From Cercis canadensis (Eukaryota > Streptophyta > Magnoliopsida > Fabales > Fabaceae), in the NCBI GenBank assembly GCA_003255065.1, contig QAOA01008369.1, forward strand, positions 62,001 through 126,000: DNA of 64,000 nt, given 5' to 3'. Shown here piece by piece: positions 1 through 12,603 of the stretch. The notes under the pieces are model-generated. The model did not search any database, was not told the origin of the DNA, and saw nothing but the letters and a program-made list of their open reading frames with translations. The translations under genes were made by a program, and so were the position numbers. How positions within the stretch are numbered: position 1 is the stretch's first letter; each line of letters begins with the position of its first letter.

Positions 1-424
1 AGCACTTACTCCAGCGCTGGGTGCTGGCTGATTGCTCTACAATGCTGGAAGTCTGGCGCTGGGCGCTGGGGGTACTGTGGCTTCTCGGATGGGCTGGCGC
101 TGGGCGCTGGCTCACTGGGAAGCTATGTTCCTCTCTACCATGCTGGCGCTGGGCGCTGGCTCTCCAGAGAAGCATCCAAGCACTTCTTTTGTCACGTTTA
201 GCTCCCTCTTCAACCTCCTAAATCTCTAACCTTCAAGAGCAATCCAAGAAGATTGTGAATGAGTTAAAAACATGCTAGAAAATTAAATAAAACCAATAAC
301 TTTGACACTAACTAGGATTAATAAATAACTAGAGAATATGGTACACATTCATGCAAAATAACTTAAGAACTAGCCAGATAAAACATAATTGGAGCTATAA
401 TAATTCTATTTTATGGAATTATCA
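1..424 (-). repeat. 3' LTR of the Athila element, truncated by window edge
   Basis: Base 1 corresponds to base 13572 of the other LTR, and the match runs to the terminal CA at 423-424. By eye there are about nine substitutions over the stretch, nearly all transitions, plus a 42-base length difference caused by two fewer GC-rich minisatellite units. Roughly 960 bases of this LTR lie before the window. Confidence 0.9.
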
Positions 425-440
425 CACCCCCAAACTTAGG
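425..440 (-). other. Polypurine tract (plus-strand primer) of the Athila element
   Basis: On the minus strand the 16 bases touching the 3' LTR are purine-rich with a run of five G, the expected site for second-strand priming. A near copy of the same motif occurs at 1678-1694. Confidence 0.75.
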
Positions 441-1788
441 ATTTTGCTAGTCCTCAAGCAAAAGTAAACTCAAAAACATGAACTAGAAAAAGATAACCAA
501 AATAAAATCAACAACACCATATGATTTCCAAAACTCACAAATTTAAACTCAAATTAACTCATAATGACAACTTGCAACTCATAATTCCTAGCTGCTTTCT
601 CAAGGGAATTCAAAAATTTACTCAGTTCATGCAGATAAGTGTGTGAATTGTGAGTGTTGTTTACCCACCAAGATTTAAAACAGTAATGATTTAAAGAAAG
701 TCCATGAACTTTCAAAGTGATTATAATCCCCTCCTCACAGAAATAACATATTCCAAACCAAGGATCACTAGGACTTGAAGGGTTTACAGGGCAAAGTCTG
801 AATGCAAATCATGCATGAATAATGATGCTCATGTACCCCTACATGCCTGGATTATCCTAGAGATTTAGCAATAAACCTCCACTTGAGCTCTTTTGTATTG
901 TGCATTTTTTTTTTGTTTTTGTTTTTTATATGCATCATTGTGCATTTCCTGACCAAGCTACTAAAAGTAGGAGATAAATGTATGACCGTGCACCTAACCA
1001 TACATCATAAACTCACTCTTCCTTACAAAACTGGAATTTTAAATTGATAGACATAATAAAGCTTTGAAAAAAATGACCGTGCGCCTAACCACACATCACC
1101 TCCTTAGGCCACTATGTTGAACAATTCATTTTCTCACAATTTTTAAAGCTAGTGGGCAATTTTTAAAGCTAGTGGGGTTACTTAATATCAAAGATAATCC
1201 AGGGCTCAAAGGTGCAGAGAAACAATAAATTAGAAATCAATCAAGGGTTTCTACACCACAAAATCTAACTCACAGGGGTAGGAAAAAAGTTCGCAATTGC
1301 AAACAAATTTAGGAGGCCTAGATCCTTTCCATGATCAAGAAAACAGAACAACAACTCAGAGGAGAAAAGAATCACAAAGTAATCCACTACTAACTCATAG
1401 TAATGGGTAAAAATTCTTGTTGGCAAGCAACAACACTCAATGAAAATTTAAACAAACGAACCATCATTGTTGGTTTCAAATTCCCAAGAGAATGCAGCCA
1501 GACTTTCAAGATGTAAATCATTAAACTGAGTTATAATGTAACTGCTAATCTTTATCAGTATCAGTATTTGGAAATCACTAAATAAGAACCAGAATAGAAA
1601 TAGACATTCAGATAAAACAGAAAATAACTAGTCTCAATGGTAAAAACAAAGAAACAAACAATATAAAAAAAGAAAAACACCCCCAAACTTAAGAAAAGCA
1701 ATGTCCTCATTGAGGGAGATGTAAAACAAATATAGAGTATAAAGAACAAAATGAACAAAAAGTCAAGAAAATGCCCTATGCCAGTTGG
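425..1788. other. 3' noncoding region of the Athila element
   Basis: No gene is supported here. The stretch lies between the env-position ORF and the 3' LTR. It holds a second polypurine-like motif (1678-1694), a 20-bp tandem pair (1137-1156 and 1157-1176) and a repeated 26-bp phrase (982-1007 and about 1073-1098) containing GACCGTGC. Confidence 0.6.
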
Positions 1789-3105
1789 CTACTCTGAGTT
1801 ATCATCAGAGTTAGGTGCTGGTTCATGTGGTGGTGGGTGGACAGGTTGCCATGGCTCTTCCGGGGCATGTGGTCGCATGAGGTCCGGTGGCAACAATGGA
1901 AACAGAGGAAAGACATTGGGGTCTCGCCACATGGTGCGAATGACGGTGCAGTGCATAGCATCTGTGGCTTGCATGGCCCGCACATAGTATTGGAACTGCC
2001 TGTTGCTCTGAAGTTCAAGGCGGTCCATGCATTGTTCCAAGAGCCACAAGTGAGCGCGGGTGTCTTGTTGATGCTGCTGCTGGATCTCTGAATGCTGTTG
2101 CAATTGATGAAGAACCCGGGAGTTCTGCTGTTGAAGCTCTGAATTCTGCCAGACAAGGTCCTTCACAAGGTGCTCTAAGGTGGACTCATGGCTAGGGTGA
2201 GGATCTGGTGGCGGAGGGATAGAGGGGCCAACTGCTGATGGGGTGGGACCCTGAGCATGTGATGCTGAGCCAGACATAGATTCACATTCTCGCTGAAACT
2301 TGGCGAGGTCGGAAGAATCAAGAGGGCGTAAGGCTAAATACTTCTCTTCGCCATCAGTAGGGACACCGGCTTGAATACATAGATGTGTAATCAAGCTGGG
2401 AAAAAGGAATGGCCGTTTGGAATTTTCTTAGGCAATCTGGTGGATGTGGTCCTGAATTAAGCTCCCAATGTTGACCGTCCCTTTTTTTAGAATGGTGAAG
2501 ATTAGTATAGCTTGTGGAATTGTCACCTCAGAAGAGTTGCTGGAAGGCAGAAGGTTGTACAAAATGAAAGAGTGCTAGGCCTTCGCGAGGGGGATGAGAT
2601 CTACCCTTTTTAATTTGTTAGGGTTGCCAGCTCTGTCAGGAATCCAAACTGCACCCTCACGGCAAATGGTGGTACACACTTGTTGTAGTATGGACTCATC
2701 ATGGCAAAGTGCCATATAGCGGTCATAGGTGAAGTGCAGGGGTTCGTAACAAAAACCAAAATAGGTGGCAATTGTGTTCTGGTCAAAGGAGATGTCGTGA
2801 CCCCGGACAAAGGAAGTCCAAGTCGGGGCTTCGCCAGAGTCGTCCCAAGCATTAGCATAAAATTCCTTAACAAGGGCAGGGAAGTTGGAAGACATCGGCT
2901 AACAAAGCTTCCCCCAGTTTTGAATTTGAATGTATGAATCAATCTCGGCACAAACCCGCGGGGCCAATTGAAAACCTCTTTCTCACCACACTTCTCGTCT
3001 GGCGATGGAGGTATAAAATCTTTGCTCATGTGCCGGAGATTTAAAACGAGAAGTGGTAGAAGCAGAGGAACTCGCTTTGCCACTGTTTCCGGAACGCTTG
3101 GGCAT
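1789..3105 (-). pseudogene. Env-position ORF of Athila element (plant transposon protein domain), broken
   Basis: A single reading frame of 438 codons starts at an ATG at 3103-3105 and runs to TAG at 1789-1791. It is interrupted by TGA 2983-2985, TAG 2899-2901, TAG 2575-2577 and TAA 2428-2430, with no frameshift. The middle part (2575-2895), with FVRGHDISFDQNTIATYFG, resembles the putative plant transposon protein domain found at the env position of Athila/Calypso-type elements. The last 200 codons are rich in Q, P and S and contain a Q-rich stretch that could form a coiled coil. I see no clear signal peptide or transmembrane segment. All four stops could have arisen by single C-to-T type transitions, the usual decay of methylated DNA. 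Its role in these elements is unknown; an envelope function is only inferred from position. Confidence 0.75.
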
Positions 3106-4137
3106 GGTGATCTACCTAGAAAAAGGAACCACATTAGGAATTAAGCTCAAAGTGGCAAGGCAGTGAATACAGCATATGGTATCATGGACCAATTAATTAC
3201 AAGCATTTAGTATCCCAAGTAACTGAGAATAACTTCACACACCATGATGGAACATGCTTTACACCCCAAACTTTATAAGATTAAACATGTGAGCACTTTG
3301 GAAAGCACAAGAATGGAAATGATTAGAGATAACTTGGCAAAGAGATTTATGGTCACATTACAAGCAAGCACCATTGCACTAATCACATAGCATAGCTCAA
3401 TTAAAATCGGCTCACAACCCATGGTAACACCATTAACTATCAAATAGCAAAATGAAGCTCCACCCACGCACATACCATCAACTAGACATTTCATCACCCA
3501 TGGTGCATGCATGTAGAAAAATAATGAAAGAAATCAAGTGGTGCATGTCTTGAGAAAGCAAATGGTTCAAGATAAAAGTTAGCATGTGAGGAGTTCCCAA
3601 GCATTAGTGCATACCCAAGCAACTTCATTATCATAAGGTAAACAAGTAAAAACTTCCATGCAAGCATTAAAGAACTAGTGAAATGCCCTTGAACCATGAA
3701 AACCACGTAACCATTTCACACACACTCACTTAGGCATTTTAGCAAACACCTTGCATGCATTCTGAAACTAACTAGGAAATAGAGCATTCTTGAAATAAGG
3801 TCATCCTCCCTTAAGGCCAAATATCACCAAAAAGCATCCCACAATGCACAAAAAATTCAAGTGAGATGAAAAGGGAAGAAATCCAAAAATGGGGTATACA
3901 CACCCGAAGACCCAAAATAGATTTGTGCAAAGCAATCCATTAAGCAAGTGGATGAATTAAATTCTCTAAATAATACAAGTACACAAAAGGCAAAGAAGGT
4001 AGGGAAATATACCGAAAATGCTTCCAAAATTTGAAAATTTCCTTTATGTGCTCTTAGAGCTAAAGAGCAAGAAGATGGGAGAGAGAGAATGCAAATTGGC
4101 TTGGGTCTTGGAGAGAGAGGGGCGAAAGGTAGAGGGT

Positions 4138-4172
4138 ATGTGGTGGGTGGTGTGTGGTGTGTGGTGTGTGGA
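4138..4172. repeat. GTGTG-type simple repeat
   Basis: A short G/T-only tract built from repeated TGGTGTG units within the purine-rich block. Confidence 0.8.
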
Positions 4173-4389
4173 GATGAGAAGTGAGGTGAAATGGAGGAGA
4201 AAGAGAGGGGCAGTGGTGCTTGGGTGTAACCTTGAGAAGTGAAAATGGAGGAAGGGGAAGAAAGGATGTGCATGAATGGGAGGGGAAATGGGGAAGAAAT
4301 GAAGAAGGTGGGGTGAAAGAAAGCCAAAAACGCATAGCTTCATTTTAAAAAAAAAAAATTGAATTTTTTTGTTTTGAAACAGCATGCAG

Positions 4390-4580
4390 GTGGGCCGGCG
4401 CCCAGTGCTGGCATGGCCGAGACTCTGGCTCCTGGACTCCCTTCCTCACGAACAAAGCTGCCGCCCAACGCTACGAGGCTGGCGCCCAGCACTGGCTTGG
4501 CTGAGAGCCAGTCCTGCTTCTTCTTTGCACCCAGTGCCCAATACAAGCTCCCAGCCAACGCCCAGCGCTGGCATGGCCGA
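4390..4580. repeat. GC-rich GGCGCCCAGCRCTGG motifs, opposite orientation to those in the LTR
   Basis: Four loosely spaced copies of a GCGCCCAGYRCTGGC-like word lie in an otherwise AT-rich spacer. The complementary word, CTGGCGCTGGGCGCTGG, is repeated in the LTRs of the same element (1-170 and 13572-13790). The shared word suggests a common origin or exchange inside the element. Confidence 0.7.
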
Positions 4581-5119
4581 GAGCTTGGTTTTTAACCCAA
4601 ATCAAGTGGTTGAACAAGTAAAATCAATACACCAACCAAGTAAAGTTCAAGCTCAGTGTAATTATAGCCCAAAACCACACATTTAAGTTAGAAAAACCCA
4701 AAACACACTTCAAACAAATTTAAACTAAGATAGAACAACACAAAAACAACATACTATGTAANGCGCTGGCATGGCCGAGACTCTGGCTCCTGGACTCCCT
4801 TCCTCACGCACAAAGCTGCCGCCCAACGCTACGAGGCTGGCGCCCAGCACTGGCTTGGCTGAGAGCTAGTCCTGCTTCTTCCTTGCACCCAGTGCCCAAT
4901 ACAAGCTCCCAGCCAACGCCCAGCGCTGGCATGGCCGAGAGCTTGGTTTTTAACCCAAATCAAGTGGTTGAACAAGTAAAATCAATACACCAACCAAGTA
5001 AAGTTCAAGCTCAGTGTAATTATAGCCCAAAACCACACATTTAAGTTAGAAAAACCCAAAACACACTTCAAACAAATTTAAACTAAGATAGAACAACACA
5101 AAAACAACATACTATGTAA
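4405..5119. repeat. Assembly-type direct duplication around N at 4762
   Basis: Bases 4405-4761 and 4763-5119 are near-identical and abut a single N. The second copy starts at the base after the N and ends where unique sequence resumes. It is best read as an unmerged contig overlap. Confidence 0.85.
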
Positions 5120-5336
5120 ATCAAACACAATATCCAAACAAAGAAAACAAACACAATTAAAGGGAAAGAACACCAAACTAAAAGGAAATAAACACAAGAA
5201 CAACAAGTCATGCAAAGAAAAGGGAAATTAATTGCAATCAAAACTAAACACAAATTAAAGGGGATAGAGATAAAGCGCTTGGGTTGTCTCCCAAGAAGCA
5301 CTTAGTTTATAGTCCTAAGTCGGACTTTCTCAGATG

Positions 5337-7655
5337 CTATGTTGGTATTGATAGAGTTACTAAAGAGATTTGGTGTTGAAATCCATCTCCCCAATAATGC
5401 TTGAGTCTTTGACCGTTAACCTTGAAGCTTCGTCCCGAACGACTATCTGCTACTTCAATAGTTCCATAGGGAAAAACTTGCTTGATCAAAAATGGGCCCG
5501 ACCACCTTGATTTCAACTTCCCAGGTAAGAGCTTCAACCTGGAGTTATACAACAACACTTGCTGGCCTGGTTCAAAGCTCCTGGTGACAATCTTCTTGTC
5601 GTGTCATTGCTTTGTCTTTTCCTTGTAAAGTCGGGCACTTTCATAAGCTTGAAGCCGGAATTCTTCTAATTCATGAAGTTGATAAAGTCGGTTTTCACCT
5701 GCTGCTTTCATATTAAAATTCAAGAACTTGGTTGCCCAGAATGCTCGATGCTCTAATTCAACCGGTAAATGACATGCTTTCCCATACACCAATTGGTAAG
5801 GAGACATGCCAAGTGGTGTCTTCAAAGCAGTCCGGTAAGCCCAAAGAGCATCATCAAGCTTCATCGCCCAATATTTTCTTGAGGTGTTGACATTTTTCTC
5901 AAGTATCCTCTTCAACTCTCTGTTAGACACCTCAACTTGTCCACTNTGAAGTTGATAAAGTCGGTTTTCACCTGCTGCTTTCATATCAAAATTCAAGAAC
6001 TTGGTTGCCCAGAATGCTCGATGCTCTAATTCAACCGGAAAATGACATGCTTTCCCATACACCAATTGGTAAGGAGACATGCCAAGTGGTGTCTTCAAAG
6101 CAGTCCGGTAAGCCCAAAGAGCATCATCAAGCTTCATCGCCCAATATTTTCTTGAGGTGTTGACATTTTTCTCAAGTATCCTCTTCAACTCTCTGTTAGA
6201 CACCTCAACTTGTCCACTGGTTTGTGGATGATATGGGATTGTAATGTGATGCCTCACAACATATTTACTCAATACAGTTTCCAGTCGCTTGTTGCAAAAG
6301 TGAATTCCCTCATCACTGATCAATGCTCTTGGTACCCCAAATCTTGAGAAAATGTTCTTTTTAAGGAAACCAATGACAACTTGAGCATCATTTGTTCTGG
6401 TTGCTGTTGCTTCAACCCATTTGGACACATAATCAACCACAACCAGAATATATTCATTAGAGTATGACGAGGGAAATGGGCCCATAAAATCTATACCCCA
6501 CACATCGAATAACTCAACTTCCAGGATTGAGTTTAGAGGCATTTCATGTCTTTTAGAGATGTTACCTGTCCTTTGGCACCTATCACACCTCTTCACATAC
6601 GAATAGACATCTTTGAACAGAGTTGGCCAAAAGAACCCTGATTGAAGCACTTTTGCAGCTGTTCGGTCACCACTGAAATGACCGTCATAATCTGAAGCAT
6701 GACAATACCATAGTATATCTTCAATTTCTTCTTCTGGTATACATCTTCTCAGTAACCCATCTACAGACCTTCTCAATAAGTAGGGTTCATCCCAAATATA
6801 AAATTTCGCCTCATGAAGGAATCGCTTCATCTGTTGAGAAGTGAGGTCCGAGGGAAGAACTTTGGTTGCCTTGAAATTAGCCAGGTCTGCATACCATGGT
6901 AGACTTTGCACAGCAAAAAGTTTTTCATCTGGAAATTCTTCATTAATGGGAAGTGGTTGGTTGTGTTGCCTTTCTTGTTGGTCTAGCCTCGACAAATGAT
7001 CGGCTACCAAATTCTCTAAGCCTTTTTTGTCTTTGATCTCAAGATCAAATTCTTGCAGCAATAGGATCCATCGGATGAGCCTTGGCTTCGACTCTTGCTT
7101 TGTATATAGGTACCTAATAGCTGCATGATCAGTGTAGACAATTACCTTGGCACCGACCAGGTAAGAATGAAATTTGTCCAAGGCAAATACTATTGCAAGC
7201 AATTCTTTCTCAGTTGTAGCATAATTACACTGAGCCGAATCAAGAATATGACTAGCATAGTAAATTACATTCAACAATTTATTCTTTCTTTGCCCCAATA
7301 TGGCACCCACGGCTAGATCACTAGCGTCACACATTATTTCAAATGGCAAATCCCAATCTGGGGGAACAACAACGAGAGCAGTGGTTAACTTTTGTTTCAA
7401 AGTATTGAAAGCTGACAAACATGCTTCATAAAAAACAAAAGTTTCATCTTTCATTAGGAGGTTACAAAGTGGTTTAGCAATTTTTGAAAAATCTTTAATG
7501 AACCTCCTATAAAATCCAGCATGTCCCAAGAAACTACGCACTCCTTTAACATTAGTGGGAGGGCGAAGTTTTTTAATTACTTCTACCTTGGCCTTATCGA
7601 CTTCTATCCCTTTAGCAGATATTCTATGGCCTAGAACTATTCCCTCTCTCACCAT
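5337..7655 (-). pseudogene. Athila pol 3' half: RT end, RNase H, integrase
   Basis: The frame continues from the RT fragment at 7671-8078 after a TAG stop (7671-7673). In order it shows the RT connection, RNase H ([14 protein letters not shown] near 7320, [10 protein letters not shown] near 7120), an integrase zinc-binding HHCC module (about 6715-6575, ending [11 protein letters not shown]) and the integrase core. The core has D in WGIDFMGP, D in LISDEGIHF and E in QVEVSNRE, so the catalytic triad is present. A TGA at 5604-5606 separates the C-terminal piece 5337-5558, which has the KSRWSGPF and VNGQRLKHY features of a gypsy integrase C-terminus. The frame stays open across an N at 5946 because the artefactual duplication there is 273 bases per step. 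The apparent double integrase tail is therefore not real. Confidence 0.9.
5674..6218. repeat. Assembly-type direct duplication around N at 5946
   Basis: Bases 5674-5945 and 5947-6218 repeat the same 272-base integrase segment with only a few differences. The offset of 273 keeps the frame open, so a gene caller would report an integrase with an internal 91-residue repeat. Confidence 0.9.
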
Positions 7656-7670
7656 AAAGTGACATTTTTC

Positions 7671-9476
7671 CTAATTCAACACTAAGTTTGTTTCTTGGCA
7701 TCTCTGTAGCACTAAGGATAAATTATGCAAGCACATATCAAATGTAGATCCAAAAACAGAAAAATCATCCATAAAAATCTCAATGAATTTTTCAGTCATA
7801 TCTGAGAAAATGGATAGAATACACCTTTGAAATGTAGTTGGTGCATTGCACAATCCGAATGGCATTCGTCTATAGGCATAGACTCCATAGGGGCAAGTAA
7901 AGGCTGTCTTTCCTTGATCCTCCGAGTCTATCGCAATTTGATTGTACCCTGAATAACCATCCAAAAATTAATAATAGGCATGACTGGCCAGGCGCTCTAA
8001 CATTTGATCAATAAATGGTAAAGGGAAATGGTCCTTTCTTGTGGCATCATTTAATTTTCTATAATCTATGCACACACGTCATCCCGTGACAGTTCTCGTG
8101 GGAATTAATTCATTGTTCTCATTCATGACCACAGTTGTCCCACCTTTCTTGGGTACAACGTGTACTGGGCTCACCCAAGAACTATCAGAAATGGGATAAA
8201 TAATGCCTGCATCCAGTAGCTTGACTACTTCCTTCCTCACCACCTCTTTCATCACTGGGTTCAACCTCTTTTGGGGTTGCACTACGACTTTAGATTTGTC
8301 CTCCATAAGAATCTTATGCATGCAACAAGAAGGACTTATTCCCTTTAAATCAACAATGGACCACCCAATAGCACTTTTGTACTCCTTCAACACCCTTAAT
8401 AGTTTCTCCTCTTCTATCCCATTCAACTTAGAGCTTAATATTATAGGAAAGGAGTTGATCTCTCCAAGGAAAGCATATTTCAAGTTCACTGGTAAGGGTT
8501 TGAGTTCAGGAATTTGAGGTTGAATCTTTTGTAATTGTTCCTTTTGTTCCTCCTTGTATAAGGCTTTTATTTTTGGCGGAGAAGATATGGAATATGATGG
8601 CAGTGCATTCATCATTGCTACATGCTCAATCAGTGTTGAATCCTCGTCTTGCTCAGCTATGTGTTTAGCATTTACGAGGACTTTCTCAAGGGGAGAAGAT
8701 GAAAGATTCTCTCTAAATGTGTTAGTGATAATGGAGTCAAGAATGTCTACACTGAAGCATTCTTTTTTCTCCACTGGATGTTTCATAGCTTCGAACACAT
8801 TCAAGATTACTTTTTCATCTTGGACTTTCAAGGTCAAAGTCCCATCAGCTACATCAATCAAGGCTCTTTTGGTGTCTAGAAATGGTCGACCCAAAATGAG
8901 GGGAATGTCCTCATCTTCCTCCATGTCTAAAACAACAAAGTCCACAGGGAAGATAAATTTGTCCACTTTAACCAAGACATCCTCTATCAATCCATAAGGA
9001 TACTTGATTGAACGGTTGGCAAATTGGAGAGTAATCATGGTGGGCTTTGCTTGACCAATCCCAAGCTTCTTGAAAATAGAGAGGGGCATGAGACTAACAC
9101 TAGCCCCAAGATCACATAAAGCTTTCCCAAGAGTCATATCTCCTATTGTGCACGGAATGGAAAAACTCCCAGGATCCTTAAGCTTTGGGGGCAGCTTCCT
9201 TTGCAAGATAGCACTGCATTCTTCAGTCAACATCACCATCTCATTATCTTCAATTCTTCTCTTCTTGGAAAGAAGCTCCTTCATGAATNAGCCCCAAGAT
9301 CACATAAAGCTTTCCCAAGAGTCATATCTCCTATTGTGCATGGAATGGAAAAACTCACAGGATCCTTAAGCTTTGGGGGCAGCTTCCTTTGCAAGATAGC
9401 ACTGCATTCTTCAGTCAACATCACCATCTCATTATCTTCAATTCTTCTCTTCTTGGAAAGAAGCTCCTTCATGAAT
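7671..9476 (-). pseudogene. Athila protease and reverse transcriptase region
   Basis: The retroviral-type aspartic protease lies around 9130-8800 and shows the active-site word LCDLGASVSLMP followed by the flap-side word ILGRPFL. The RT begins near 8230 (DAGIIYPISDSSWVSPVHVVPKKGG spans the start) and reaches the catalytic FMDD at about 7770. Stops at TGA 8079-8081, TAA 7968-7970 and TAG 7671-7673 break the RT. The frame change between gag and protease at 9289 coincides with a single N and a 188-base offset duplication, so that shift is probably an assembly artefact rather than a ribosomal frameshift site. Confidence 0.88.
9102..9476. repeat. Assembly-type direct duplication around N at 9289
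   Basis: Bases 9102-9288 and 9290-9476 are near-identical copies of the gag/protease boundary. The offset of 188 is not a multiple of three and produces a false frameshift. Confidence 0.9.
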
Positions 9477-11190
9477 TTCGCATAGGAGGGCATTTGTTCA
9501 AGTGCCTCAGCAAAAGGTATATTGATATGAAGTTTTTTGAATACCTCCAAGAACTTGCTGAAGTGCTTTTCATCTTGTTGCTTCCGGAGTCTTTGAGGAA
9601 AAGGCACCTTGATGGTTGGTGTTGAAGCACTTGTGTACGCTTCCTCAACCTCTATATTGCCTCTTGCATCTGTGGGAATGTTGACTGTTGAATCCCCATT
9701 TCTCTCGGTGGTCTTATCATTCTCCTCAGCCGGCATTTTTGGTTTTGGTATAGGCTCAATTACCTTCCCACTCCTTGTAGTAATTGCCTTTACATGTTCC
9801 TTAGGGTTAGGAATGGTATCACTAGGTAAAGAGCCCCTAGGTCTTTCTGCCAATTCCCTTGCCATCTGCCCCACCTGAGTCTCTAACTTTCTGATGGATG
9901 CATCTTGATTCCAAAACCCACTCCTTGTTTCATCCATAAACGTTGCGGTTTTTTGAATGAAGGCTGAGGTTTGGGTTGTTAATTTCTCTAGTGCACTGTC
10001 CAAAGAGGAATTCTTCTCATTAGGTTGGGGTTGTGAAGTAGAACTTTGAGGAGGCTATTGTGGTGACTGATAGGAGTAGTTAAATCTTTGAGGAACTCCT
10101 TGATTACCTTGATTACCCCAAGAGAAATTTGGGTGATTCTGCCACCCTGGGTTATAGGTTGGGGCATATGGGTTATTCTGAGGTCGTGGGGGATTACCCA
10201 TATAGCTAACTTGCTCTTGAGAAGGAGAGCTAAACATGTTACCAGGACACTCTCCATTTGCATGATAACCAGAACAGAAATCACATACAATTGGAGGGTG
10301 ACTAACGGCATTAACATTAATAGTCTCAAATCTCTTGGAGAGGTCAGCCATTTGTTGGGTCAACAATTTATTCTGAGCTAAAATTGTATCTAGGGCTCCC
10401 ACTTCCATCACACCCTTTTTAGCCATAACTCTATCCCCTTGGCTTTAGTAGTCATTGCTGGCCATCATTTCCAACAAATCCCACGCTTGCTCTAGTGTCT
10501 TGTGATTCAAAGCCCCTCTAGCTGCAGAATCAACATTGGATCTCATGTAAGGTAGCAACCCATTGTAAAAAGATTGGACTTGAATCCAAAAATCAAAAGA
10601 GTGATGAGGGTATCTCCGCAATACATCATTGTATCTCTCCCAGGCTTCACTCAATGATTCTCCCTCTTGTTGACGGAAGGAGGTGATTTCATGTCTCAAT
10701 CTGGCTGACTTAGCTGGAGGAAAATACCAAGTCAAAAATTTTTGTACTAAGTCTGCCCAGGTGGTGATATTGCCTCTTGGTTGAGAATCCAGCCAACTCC
10801 TAGCCTTATCCCTAACAGAGAAGGGAAATAACCTAAGTCAAATAGCGTCATCGTGAACCCCATTGAGCTTAACTGTGTCGCATATTTGGAGAAAACTCGC
10901 TATATGAGCATTAAGATCTTCTATGGCTGAACCACCAAACTGGTTTTGTTGCACCAAATGAAGCAAGCTGGTTTAAGTTCAAAATGATTGGCGTTAACTG
11001 GTGGTCTTGTTATACTAGTCCCATATCCCGCAGCTGTGGGAATGGAATAGTCCATTAGAGTTTTAGCTGGAGGATCAGGTATCCCTTTTTGACCTTGATC
11101 TGCCATAGCCTTAGGTCGTGATTGCCTCGCTTCCTTTGTTTGCTTGCGAAGTCTCCGAGCTGTCTTTTCGATCTCAAGATCAAAAAGCAA
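9477..11190 (-). pseudogene. Athila gag, broken
   Basis: This is the gag polyprotein of the element, which packages its RNA in cytoplasmic particles. The start region (11190-10921) is in one frame and then shifts by one base near 10965. The capsid-like core follows (10735-10445, with the typical FRQQEGESLSEAWERYNDVL word). Next is the nucleocapsid part with a zinc knuckle-like CDFCSGYHANGECPG (about 10290-10240), then a proline- and serine-rich linker into protease. Stops: TGA 10838-10840, TAA 10445-10447, TAG 10055-10057. The frameshift and the TGA are also present in the duplicated copy at 11859-13077, so those lesions are real. Confidence 0.88.
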
Positions 11191-11365
11191 TGAGTCAGGA
11201 TGAAGAGTACCTCACATGCACCAAGTTTCTATGGAAGATATCAGTAACTTTGAAGAATTAATAAAAGAACAAAGAATAACTGATTAAAAGAATTCAATCA
11301 ACAAAAAAATAAGGTTCCAAACTAGGACCTTATTAGTTACAATTAATATTGCTAAATACCGTAAA

Positions 11366-11383
11366 TCCCCAGCAACGGCGCCA
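11366..11383 (-). other. Primer-binding site, artefactual first copy
   Basis: Same site as 12586-12603 with one base changed (CCCCAGCAACGG in place of CCCCGGCAACGG). It is followed by an LTR start at 11390 that runs only to the N at 11858. Confidence 0.7.
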
Positions 11384-12585
11384 AAAACTTGATGTGGATT
11401 TTGCTACTAGCAAGTATATCGGGCCACACAAGTAGTATATAAAAGTGAGTAGAGTATCGTCCTCAGGGATTTGACGTTAGCAAGTACCAATTTCACTAAC
11501 AATGATTCTATTTGGAATGATAAATGTTTTGATTTGGAGAAAGATATATCTAAATGATTATGAACAATCAAATAACTAAAGCTAGATAATAAGTCTCAAC
11601 AACTTGACAGAAATTATGGGTTGAAGAGATTAACAGGGAAATAAAGAAAGTTAGGGGTTAATTTCACTTGGTTTGGACTCCGATTATTTCATAGACAAAA
11701 CAACCTTTGAATTACTGAAGAATACATTATCTTAGCTACAAATCCTTTGTTGTTGGCCAATTTCCCTAATTAGATTGAACCCAATCCTTTGGAGAAACAA
11801 TCCTCCCTATCCCAACTAATTGCCCAATTCCTTGGTACAATTAACTTGTCTAGGTGANCCCAGGCTTCACTCAATGATTCTCCCTCTTGTTGACGGAAGG
11901 AGGTGATTTCATGTCTCAATCTGGCTGACTTAGCTAGAGGAAAATACCAAGTCAAAAATTTATGTACTAAGTCTGCCCAGGTGGTGATACTGCCTCTTGG
12001 TTGAGAATCCAGCCAACTCCTAGCCTTATCCCTAACAGGGAAGGGAAATAACCTAAGTCAAATAGCGTCATCGTGAACCCCATTGAGCTTAACTGTGTCG
12101 CATATTTGGAGAAAACTCGCTATATGAGCATTAAGATCTTCTATGGCTGAACCACCAAACTGGTTTTGTTGCACCAAATGAAGCAAGCTGGTTTAAGTTC
12201 AAAATGATTGGCGTTAACTGGTGGTCTTGTTATACTAGTCCCATATCCCGCAGCTGTGGGAATGGAATAGTCCATTAGAGTTTTAGCTGGAGGATCAGGT
12301 ATCCCTTTTTGACCTTGATCTGCCATAGCCTTAGGTCGTGATTGCCTCGCTTCCTTTGTTTGCTTGCGAAGTCTCCGAGCTGTCTTTTCGATCTCAAGAT
12401 CAAAAAGCAATGAGTCAGGATGAAGAGTACCTCACATGCACCAAGTTTCTATGGAAGATATCAGTAACTTTGAAGAATCAATAAAAGAACAAAGAATAAC
12501 TGATTAAAAGAATTCAATCAACAGAAAAATAAGGTTCCAAACTAGGACCTTATTAGTTACAATTAATATTGCTAAATACCGTAAA

Positions 12586-12603
12586 TCCCCGGCAACGGCG
12601 CCA
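12586..12603 (-). other. Primer-binding site, tRNA-Asp type
   Basis: On the minus strand the site reads TGGCGCCGTTGCCGGGGA, six bases inside the LTR end. From known Athila/Calypso elements this is the tRNA-Asp complementary site that primes reverse transcription. Confidence 0.85.

Larger units (their letters stand above)
3106..5336. other. Spacer between integrase and env-position ORF
   Basis: No coding region is supported. The stretch holds a purine-rich block (about 4040-4330), GC-rich motifs (4390-4580), an assembly duplication (4405-5119) and AT-rich A-runs (about 5030-5270). Open frames of 60-156 codons on either strand are low-complexity products of the purine bias. Confidence 0.6.

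Noticed and set aside
21-229. Small plus-strand frames with WRWALG repeats (also at 13542-13842)
   Set aside because: They are translations of the GC-rich LTR minisatellite.
3857-4385. Overlapping minus-strand frames of 91-156 codons rich in P, S, F and H
   Set aside because: They come from a purine-rich low-complexity block, overlap each other in all frames and match no family.
5604-7655. Integrase with an internal 91-residue tandem repeat
   Set aside because: The repeat begins and ends at the single N (5946) and fits the pattern of the other nine assembly duplications.
8203-8997. Plus-strand frames of 104 and 147 codons
   Set aside because: They are antisense shadows of the protease and RT region.
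9281-9290. Programmed frameshift between gag and protease
   Set aside because: The frame change coincides with the N at 9289 and a 188-base duplication offset; no slippery site is needed.
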